A stretch of 64,000 bases of DNA from Hydractinia symbiolongicarpus (Eukaryota; Cnidaria; Hydrozoa; Anthoathecata; Hydractiniidae), in NCBI RefSeq assembly GCF_029227915.1, contig NC_079881.1, positions 29,675,501 to 29,739,500 of the forward strand, in the 5' to 3' direction. Within the stretch, counting starts at the first letter, position 1. Every line of letters begins with the position of its first letter. The position numbers and the translations under genes were made by a program. The notes beneath the pieces were generated by a model, which was given only the letters and a program-made list of their open reading frames with translations, ran no database searches and was not told the DNA's origin. Below, piece by piece: positions 13,212-22,480 of the stretch.

Positions 13212-16200
13212 TTACAGCGTCAGCCGTACTGTGTGGATGCCATCCTCGAGTACCTTCCGCTTATCGTATAACGCCGAGAGTCCCAGCTTGTTTTGTTCGT
13301 ACGTAACCATCCCCTGGTTGCGCACGCGGAAACCTACGTTTTTCGCAGTGTCAATAGAGCCATTCAACGCGTTCTTATACCTCTCCCATGTCATAGCGTT
13401 ATGCTTCTTCCACATGCCTTTACAGGAGAATTTTGTGCCCTCTTTCCCTTCAACGAAATAGCACTTGGCTGTCGTGGCAATCATCCTAAACCCCATAAAC
13501 TCAAGCTTAAACAGACCTCCTGTTCGACTCGAGTACTTATCGGTGACGAGCCAGTTTTTCACGTCTTTGTCGTACTCGTCAAGCAGTTCAGGGTGAACGA
13601 CATCTCGTAACTCTTCTCCAGAGATGGCAAAATAGGCACTGTCCGTATCCATATAAATATATTCAAACTCTCGACGATCCACGTACTTGTCAATGAAGTC
13701 ATAATAGAACTCAAGCATGCGCAATTTGGCCAGCTGGTACACTGCAATGCTGCACTGGTACGCTCTGTCGATATGCACCTTTTTCTTTCCTTCTCGGATC
13801 TCGTAAGCATCACCTATCTCTTCAAGATCTTCAAGGTATGGCGATCTCATCGCTGCATCCACCTTCTTTTCATCTCTCGTAAAGATGGTGTTCGCGTGTC
13901 TCGCTAGATCTTCGATCATTTTTCCATAGAACGAGTTCCCTTTCAGCTTGGCTGTATCTCCCGCAATACGCTTGTCAGGGTCTTTATCGGCTTGTCGTCG
14001 TGCATCCGCAATTTCTTCCGGAAACCATGCAAATGGCTTACCTCGTTTGTACTTGATGAACTGGTGAAACGCTGTCACCTTCAGGCCATGGTCAAGGTAC
14101 CATTTCAGCACGGGCGTGTACAGCAAGATCTTTTCAGCTTTCATCAACCCTAGAAGCTTACGTGTACCAGGCATACGCTTTCGCCCTGTTGCTTTTAGGT
14201 ACTCGTGCATGTGCTCAGGGATTTGATCGTCGGGTATCTCCTTGACCACAAATAGCGGAGCCATCTCGCTAAATTTGTCATACAGTTCCAGAGGGACCTC
14301 GATGTCGACCTGCGCAAACCGAAGAAGGATCCATTTTGCACACCTTGTGTTAGTAGCTCGAGATTGTGTTTCGCTGTCGGTGTAGGCACCTTGATCAGCT
14401 TCTCCTTCCCACAAGGAAAGTCTTGCATCAACGTACTCGGGTACAGCATGTTCGCGTCAAGCCCCAAAACAGTTTTGCACTTCCGTGGCTTCTGGTAGAT
14501 ATGGGATCTGATACCAGTCACGTCTCTCTCGTGGTACCTACAGCACACGATGGCAGGCCCACCGACCATGCCCGTTTGGAGCAGTTCATACGCCTCGTTC
14601 TTTGTGCACTCAGTGCAAGCCTTTTGCACCTTTTTGCACGCCTTGCAACTCTTGGAACTATGTTCCGCGTTGGTGTTGAAGCAGTCTTCATTACACTTAT
14701 GCTTACAAGGCTTTCCTGGAGCGTATAGCTCTAGCTTTGGATTCAGTCGTAGAGACTTGTTCAAGACGTAGCGAATCGATACGCCTGGAATACTTACCGC
14801 GTCTTTCAAAATATCTATCTCGTCGTCGTAGTGCTGCAGCCTTGTCTTGTCCACGGCTTCGATGAAGGGTTCCACATCGGCTAAATTGTACTCACGCAAC
14901 CAGTCCATCATGGTGACGCAGCCTCTCTTGTAAAACTCTGCACGGAATGTTTCATACTCTTCAGGAGAGAGGGTGTTTTTACCAATAAGACTGCTATAGA
15001 AGTTCTTGTGCTCCACCGGGCCGACGTGGTTTAGCTTGTCATAGCTCGTCAGCCACTCGTATGGGAACACCAGCTTTTCGAGCTTGCAATCCAGAGACTT
15101 GCACCATAAGTCGTAGCTCATGCCAGGAGCTATAAAACTTTTGATATCGAGAAATTTGAACCTCGAGGTCGTAAAGAACATGTAGTTGTTGTCTTTCTTC
15201 GCCACTTTGATCTTTTTGCTATCGTCTTTGGTAATTTGATCGACAAAGTACCGCTTGATCATGTTCAGGTCATACTTTCCACTGTTGAAGCCGATCACGG
15301 GCACTTGGTTTACCCACGCGTCCCATGCATTCTGAGTCTTGTCCGAAAGCATGTCAAAATCATCGGGTCTCGGGTACATTCTCTCCACTTCATACACGAT
15401 GTGGGTGTGTCTCTTTTCGAGCTGCTCCACAAATCGTTTAACCAAGATCTTAGGATCATCGTGCTCCAAGAACGTTGGATCTCCGTTCAGACTATCGTGA
15501 ATAGCGACGCTGACCGGCACATGCTCCGAGATGTATGTTAGATCGGATGTTTGCCGCTGGTGTAAAGGTGTTAGGAGGGCCTCGAAATCAAAACACGATG
15601 TAGTGAGGGTAGGGTCGAAATTCTTTCTTGAAGTACCTCTTAGCTTTGGGTGGGCTCTCACACTCTCACACTGTCACGAGGTTGTAGCCAAGTTTTCGGA
15701 TGCCTTCCTCCTTTGACTTGGTGGCAATATATCGATTTTTGTTCGTGTTTGTTCCTTGGCAGGGGCATCCGTGCCACTTGCAACCGTGGTACTCATGGAC
15801 TGTCTCAGTCTCTGGCTCATAGCCGTCTACTTTGTAGACCTCGTCCCCAAAATCATTTCGTATCACACGCTCTCCTCCATGCCCACATACCGCGTGATGT
15901 ATGTGCCTTCCAGTTTCCCTCGACATGTATTCTATCCACTGAGAAGCAGGGTAGCTGAAGCCCTCATCGTAAAAGACCTTCTCTGACTTGCTAGTCATGC
16001 ACTTGACCTTCTCACCTTTGCAGATAATAGTCGGCTTTTTTCCCTCACACTCTTTCTTTGTGTGCCTTGTTAGGTTTTCAGCTCTGGTGAATCGCTGTTT
16101 GCAGACCATGCACTTCCAGTGTTGCGTTAAAACATCTATCTTTTTAATGTAAAAACAGTGCCCATCCAACATACCAAGGTTGATCGTGTCTAAATCTTTT

Positions 16201-17261
16201 TTGTATTGATTCTGACCGTACACGAGTCTCCAGGGTGCCTTTTCAGAGTTTTTCAGGGGCTCAAAGACTCTGATGTTGATCTTGAAACGCTTTGCTATCC
16301 CCTCAAAGTCTACGAGCTTCGTAGCACGTACATCTTCCCTCTTTAGTTTGGGATTCTCGTAGTACTCGCGTGCTAGCGCGAGAGCTGGCCTTGTAAGGTA
16401 CTTTTCTTTTTGCTTCTTATCTTCACGTGAGTGTACGGCAAGACATCTCCAGACACACAAATTGTCGGTTCTCTCATCCTCCTTGTCAAAGCTGTAGATG
16501 CACCTCTTCTTTCGCAACCAGTCTGGTAAAGGTCCACAGCCTAACAGGGGCTCCCTTGTGGAGATGATCTTGATCTGCACATGCTGGAAGACTATTTTCC
16601 CTTCGTACGATCCTGGGGTCTCGATTGTTCTTTCTGGTGGCAAGTACGCCTTCCCCCAAAACTCATGATCTCCTAGATCTAATCGCTGCATTTCGCATTT
16701 TTCGATAAAGGCTTCGATGTCAGCTAGGCTCGTAAGCGATCCTTTGCTTCCCTTGCTCTTGTGATACGGAGCCGTGCCACCTCCTGCTTCGTAGATGGTG
16801 CAAGCAAAACTGTAGACTACCTTGACTCTCATATCTATGTAGGGCGTAACGTTTCGCATGATGGCCTCCGCCAGTGGCTGATTAAGGTTCTTGTTGAACC
16901 GCCATGTCTTGGCACGATTTCCGTCTTCCAACATCTGTGTGTCATTTTCGTCAAAAATATGCTGAATATCTTCGACGCCTTCGGATCGTTTTTTCTCTTG
17001 TGGGAACATGTGTTTGATGTCTTCGACTCCGCTGTATTCGTCTTGTATGTCTCCGGCATCGTAAAAGTCCTCTCGCGCTTCGGTTTCGATTTCGTCGTGC
17101 AGTGTCGTCCTTCCAGCAATTTGTTCCCTTGCTCTGTTATAGTAAGAAGTAACAGTGTCTCGTACACTCTTCAGGCGATCGGCAAGAGCGTCGCGAGTTG
17201 CTGCTACTGGCGCTGAGACAGCGCTATATAATTTACTAATTGCATTCTTGAACCAACTCAT
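13212..17261 (-). pseudogene. Protein-primed type B DNA polymerase (PolB), three lesions
   Basis: The replicase of the element, about 1,350 codons. N-terminal part (17261-15666): a unique region; DNLCVWRCLA near residue 266 and GHCFYI near 368, conserved-looking Cys/His positions; a C-x2-C-x12-H-x4-C finger (384-405); and an endonuclease-like GYEPETETVHEYHGC...WHGCPC near 480-500. Polymerase part: exonuclease motifs FDFEA (about 15580), NSGKYD (15270-15287) and YNLAD; polymerase motif A DANMLYPS (about 14440), motif B KLKGNSFYG (about 13940) and motif C YMDTDS (about 13645). Lesions: an in-frame TGA at 15666-15668, a one-base frameshift in an A/T run at about 15590-15593, and another near 14318. 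The start MSWFKNAI lies within the right terminal repeat, after TTATAATAAAGAGAA. Catalytic motifs are intact, but no full-length product is possible. Confidence 0.93.
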
Positions 17262-17321
17262 TTCTCTTTATTATAAGTAGATTCAAACTTCAACTAACAG
17301 CGGTCGCAAATTGAGTAGGGA
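17239..17321 (-). repeat. Right terminal inverted repeat, inner copy
   Basis: Reverse complement of 1-84 with few differences. It includes the first codons of PolB, the A/T promoter motif and the AACTAACAGCGGTCGCAA core. Similarity to the outer copy continues to about 17346 (ATTCAAACAGATTTGCG). Confidence 0.85.
17262..17277 (-). promoter_or_regulatory. TTATAATAAAGAGAA motif before PolB
   Basis: On the - strand CTTATAATAAAGAGAA directly precedes the PolB ATG. It is the counterpart of 45-61, both within the terminal repeats, so identical promoters would drive the two terminal genes inward. Confidence 0.5.
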
Positions 17322-17401
17322 ATTCCCCTATTCAAACAGATTTGCGGATTAAAAGGTGTGGGAGGAGGTCGATGTACTTACGTTCACTACTTCGTACTTT
17401 T

Positions 17402-17719
17402 TCAACGATATAACCAATCGAAATACCTTTTTAGGTTTTGCTCATCCCTGTAAGCGTTCTTAAGCAGGCACTCGACACAATTTGTGCTAAATCTTGGGCT
17501 CTTTTTGTTTATTATCCTATACTCGAAATCAAATTTAAGCTCCCCGCAACAGGGGCACATTTTACCATTACCATATTTTTTCCGACGTTCTTCGAGGGCG
17601 GCAGCCTGTATAGCCTCAAGGCACCAGATGCAGGAATTTTTCCTCTGCCCATCATCCTTTAATCCGAATTTATCAATGGATAAAAATTGTCTACACTGTA
17701 GGCATTTTGAGCGTTCCAT
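17402..17719 (-). CDS. Small zinc-finger protein between two terminal-repeat copies
   Basis: An intact frame of 105 residues from the ATG at 17719. A longer frame starts at 17797 but would run through the terminal repeat, so the internal ATG is preferred. Three Cys pairs: KCLQCRQFLS with SCIWCLE, then MCPCCGELKF with NCVECLL, which can form two C4 zinc sites. The first site has the same spacing style as the N-terminus of the HNH protein at 12650-13147 (C-x2-C, a hydrophobic-F stretch, C-x2-C). No nuclease core follows, so it may be a shortened relative. The gene sits immediately inside the outermost terminal-repeat copy, as the repeat protein and PolB sit inside theirs. AAAAAGAAGA precedes the start. 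Confidence 0.6.
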   Translation of the reverse strand: MERSKCLQCRQFLSIDKFGLKDDGQRKNSCIWCLEAIQAAALEERRKKYGNGKMCPCCGELKFDFEYRIINKKSPRFSTNCVECLLKNAYRDEQNLKRYFDWLYR

Positions 17720-17742
17720 TCTTCTTTTTACAACTCCGGTGT

Positions 17743-17808
17743 AGACTTCAACTAACAGCGGTCGCAATTTGAGTAGGGAATTTCCCTTTCCATTCAAATA
17801 GATTTGCG
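17743..17808 (-). repeat. Second, outer copy of the right terminal repeat
   Basis: GACTTCAACTAACAGCGGTC and TTTGAGTAGGGAATT repeat the inner copy (17285-17346) in the same orientation about 460 bases further out. The match continues through ATTCAAATAGATTTGCG. It does not include the PolB leader, being followed inward by the zinc-finger gene. This copy probably marks the true outer right end. Confidence 0.8.
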
Positions 17809-18008
17809 CATGCGCGTTTGTCAGCAGTTTTGTCGAGTGCCGTCATTTTTGATGATGTCAGCAAATTTGTTGAATATGACGTGACTTGTACACTCATTTG
17901 AGGCATGATGAAATCTGTGACGTCACAGCTGTTTTAGGGAGTCTAAAAGCAGCGTTTTTTAATAGGGGTTTGACCGTCGAAAACCTAAAACCGGCTTAAA
18001 TTACCTCC
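17809..18008. other. Flank between element and satellite
   Basis: Two hundred bases without a gene and without satellite similarity. It contains a perfect 14-bp palindrome CTGTGACGTCACAG (17915-17928), whose centre TGACGTCA is the classic CRE/ATF site, and a nearby TGACGTGA. It may be the outermost part of the element or unique host DNA; the transition into satellite is gradual at about 18009-18020. Confidence 0.5.
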
Positions 18009-20249
18009 TTACTCTAGCTGCTGTGGTAGCGCTTCATTTAAGAATTTAGATAAATAAGTCATTCTTTACTGTGGGACCAATCCTATCCGTTATAGCGCGC
18101 TGAAGAAATAGCGACAGTTACAAGAACTACATTTCATTGTCTTTCTAACAGTGTCAGTCCGTTTGAGTTACAACGGTTGAGTCACATATTCGTACCAACA
18201 TGTATTTCGTGATATTTTTCAGGTACCACTAGGTTGTATGGCTTTTAACAGTGAAACGATTGACTGTGGGACTTAATTGAACTGACTATGGACTGTGACC
18301 TTATAAATGTTAAGGTGAGACAATTGGACTCCTAGAAATAACACTCTTCCTAATTTGACATGATTGCCGAAACTCAGCGATTAGACTGGGCGCTGTGGTA
18401 GCGCTTCATTTAAAAATTTAGATAAATATGTCATTCTTTACTGTGGGACCAATCCTAGCCGTTATCGCGCGCTGAAGAAATAGCGACAGTTACAAAAACT
18501 ACATTTCATTGTCTTTCTAACAGTGTCAGTCCGTTTGAGTTACAACGGTTGGGTCACATATTCGTACCAACATGTATTTAGCGATATTTTTCCGGTACTA
18601 CTAGGTTGTATAGCTTTTAGCAGTGAAACGATTGACTGTGGGACTTAATTGAACAAACTTTGGACTATAACCTAATAAATGTGATAAATGAGAAAATTGG
18701 ACTCCAAGAAATAACATTCTTCTCATATTGACATGATTGCCGAAACTCAGCGATTACACTGGGTGCTGTGGTAGCGCTTCAATTAAAAATTAAGATAAAA
18801 AAGTCATTCTTTATTGTGGGACCAATCTTAACCGTTATCGCGCGCTGAAGAAATATCGACAGTTTCAAAAACTAAATTTCATTGACTTTCTAACGGTGTC
18901 AGTCCGTTTGAGTTGCAACGGTTGAGTCACATATTCGTACCAACATGTATTTGTCCTATTTTCCGGTATTACTAGGTTGTATGGCTTTTACCAGTGAAAC
19001 GATTGACTGTGGGACTTAATTGAACTGATTATGGACTGTGACCTTATAAATGTTATAAGTGAGACAATTGGACTCCAAGAAATAACATTCTTCCTAATTT
19101 GACATGATTGCCGAAACTTAGCGATTACGCTGGGCGCTGTGGCAGCACTTCAATTAAAAATTAAGATAAAAAAGTCATTTTTTACTGTGGGACAAATCTT
19201 AGCCGTTATCGCACGCTGAAGAATTAGCGACTGTTTCAAAATCTACATTTCATTGATTTTTTAACGGTGTCAGTCCTTTTGAGCTACAACGGTTGGGTCA
19301 CCTATTCGTACCAACATGTGTTTAGCGATATTTTTTTGATACTACTAGGTTGCATCGCTTTTAACAATGGAACGATGGACTGCGGGACTTAATTGAACTA
19401 CCTTTGGACTGTGACCTGATAAATGTGATAAATGAGACAATTGGACTCCAAGAAATTACATTCTTCTTAATTTGACAGGATTGCCGGAACTCAGCGATTA
19501 CACGGGGCGCTGTGGTAGCGCTTCATTTAAAAATTTAAATAAATAAGTCATTCTTTACTGTGGGACCAATCCTAGCCGTTATCGCGCGCTGAAGAAATAG
19601 CGACAATTACAAAAACTACATTTCATTGTCTTTCTAACAGTGTCAGTCCGTTTGAGTTACAACGGTTGGGTCACATATTCGTACCAACATGTATTTAGCG
19701 ATATTTTTCCGGTACTACTAGGTTGTATGGCTTTTACCAGTGAAACGATTGACTGTGGGACTTAATTGAACTACCTTTGGACTGTGACCTGATAAATGTG
19801 ATAAATGAGACAATTGGACTCCAAGAAATAACATTCTTCTTAATTTGACAGGATTGCCGGAACTCAGCGATTACACTTGGCGCTGTGGTAGCGCTTCAAT
19901 TAAAAATAAAGATAAAAAAGTAATTCTTTACTGTGGGACCAATCCTAGCCGTTATCGCGCGCTGAAAAAATAGCGACAGTTTCAAAAACTAAATTTCATT
20001 GACTTTCTAAGAATATCAATTCGTTTGAGTTACAACGGTTGAGTCACATATTCGTACCAACATGTATTTCGTGATGTTTTTCCGGTACTACTAGGTTGTA
20101 AGGCTTTTAACAGTGAAACGATTGACTGCGGGACTTAATTGAACTGATTATGGACAGTGACCTTATAAATGTTAAAGTGAGACAATTGGACTCCAAGAAA
20201 TAACATTCTTCCTAATTTGACATGATTGCCGAAACTCAGCGATTACACA

Positions 20250-22480
20250 GGGCGCTGTGGTAGCGCTTCAATTAAAAATTAAGATAAAAAAGTCATTCTT
20301 TACTGTGGGACCAATTTTAGCCGGTATCGCGCTGTAGAATTAGCGACAGTTTCAAAAACTACATTTCATTTGCTTTCTAACAGTGTCAGTCCGTTTGAGT
20401 TGCAACGGTTGAGTCACATATTCGTACCAACATGTACTTGTGCTATTTTCCGGTATTACTAGGTTGTATGGCTTTTACCAGTGAAACGATTGACTGTGGG
20501 ACTTAATTGAACTGATTATGGACTGTGACCTTAAAAATGTTATAAGTGAGACAATTGGACTCCAAGAAATAACATTTTTCCTAATTTGACATGATTGCCA
20601 AAACTCAGCGATTACGCTGGGCGCTGTGGCAGCACTTCAAATAAAAATTAAGATAAAAAAGTCATTCTTTACTGTGGGACAAATCTTAGCCGTTATCGCA
20701 CGCTGAAGAATTAGCGACAGTTTCAAAATCTACATTTCATTGACTTTTTAACGGTGTCAGTCCTTTTGAGCTACAACGGTTGGGTCACCTATTCGTACCA
20801 ACATGTGTTTAGCGATATTTTTCCGGTACTACTAGGTTGTATGGCTTTTAGCAGTGAAACGATTGACTGTGGGACTTAATTGAACAAACTTTGGACTATA
20901 ACCTAATAAATTTGATAAGTGAGAAAATTGGACTCCAAGAAATAACATTCTTCCTAATTTGACATGATTGCCAAAACTCAGCGATTACGCTGGGCGCTGT
21001 GGCAGCACTTCAAATAAAAATTAAGATAAAAAAGTCATTCTTTACTGTGGGACCAATCCTAGCCGTTATCACGCGCTGAAGAAATAGCGACAGTTTCAAA
21101 AACTAAATTTCATTGACTTTCTAAGAATATCAATCCGTTTGAGTTACAACGGTTGAGTCACATATTCGTACCAACATGTATTTCGTGATGTTTTTCCGGT
21201 ACTACTAGGTTGTAAGGCTTTTAACAGTGAAACGATTGACTGCGGGACTTAATTGAACTGATTATGGACAGTGACCTTATAAATATTAAAGTGAGACAAT
21301 TGGACTCCAAGAAATAACATTCTTCCTAATTTGACATGATTGCCGAAACTCAGCGATTACACAGGGCGCTGTGGTAGCGCTTCAATTAAAAATTAAGATA
21401 AAAAAGTCATTCTTTACTGTGGGACCAATCTTAGCCGTTATCGCGCTGTAGAATTAGCGACAGTTTCAAAAACTACATTTCATTTGCTTTCTAACAGTGT
21501 CAGTCCGTTTGAGTTGCAACGGTTGAGTCACATATTCGTACCAACATGTACTTGTGCTTTTTTCCGGTATTACTAGGTTGTATGCCTTTTACCAGTGAAA
21601 CGATTGACTGTGGGACTTAATTGAACTGATTATGGACTGTGACCTTAAAAATGTTATAAGTGAGACAATTGGACTCCAAGAAAAACATTCTTCCTAATTT
21701 GACATGATTGCCAAAACTCAGCGATTACGCTGGGCGCTGTGGCAGCACTTCAAATAAAAATTAAGATAAAAAAGTCATTCTTTACTGTGGGACAAATCTT
21801 AGCCGTTATCGCACGCTGAAGAATTAGCGACAGTTTCAAAATCTACATTTCATTGACTTTTTAACGGTGTCAGTCCTTTGAGCTACAACGGTTGGGTCAC
21901 CTATTCGTACCAACATGTGTTTAGCGATATTTTTCCGGTACTACTAGGTTGTATGGCTTTTAGCAGTGAAACGATTGACTGTGGGACTTAATTGAACAAA
22001 CTTTGGACTATAACCTAATAAATTTGATAAGTGAGAAAATTGGACTCCAAGAAATAACATTCTTCCTAATTTGACATGATTGTTAAAACTCAGCGATTAC
22101 GCTGGGCGCTGTGGCAGCACTTCAAATAAAAATTAAGATAAAAAAGTCATTCTTTACTGTGGGACCAATCCTAGCCGTTATCGCGCGCTGAAGAAATAGC
22201 GACAGTTTCAAAAACTAAATTTCATTGACTTTCTAAGAATATCAATCCGTTTGAGTTACAACGGTTGAGTCACATATTCGTACCAACATGTATTTCGTGA
22301 TGTTTTTCCGGTACTACTAGGTTGTAAGGCTTTTAACAGTGAAACGATTGACTGCGGGACGTAATTGAACTGATTATGGACTGTGACCTTATAAATGTTA
22401 AAGTGAGACAATTGGACTCCAAGAAATAACATTCTTCCTAATTTGACATGATTGCCGAAACTCAGCGATTACGCTGGGCG
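20250..22480. repeat. Trimer higher-order block
   Basis: Two successive trimers of about 1,115 bp are nearly identical. The shortened variant TCGCGCTGTAGAATTAGCG near 20325 returns near 21440, and monomers with CAGCACTTCAAATAAAAATT return at the same offset. Confidence 0.65.

Larger units (their letters stand above)
1..17808. mobile_element. Degenerate Polinton/Maverick-type element
   Basis: A virus-like DNA transposon of about 17.8 kb inside the window. Seen: type B DNA polymerase, DDE integrase, capsid and penton-like genes, an ATPase with Walker motifs, and terminal inverted repeats at 1-84 and 17239-17321 with an extra right copy at 17743-17808. This gene set is the established Polinton/Maverick/adintovirus signature. 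Genes lie in small same-strand blocks that alternate in direction. At least eight genes carry stops or frameshifts, so this copy is unlikely to be autonomous. The left end is probably cut by the window start, because the right repeats continue for about 25 bases beyond the base matching position 1. Target-site duplications therefore cannot be examined. Confidence 0.92.

Noticed and set aside
16761-17216. + strand frame opposite PolB
   Set aside because: Shadow of the PolB N-terminal coding region.
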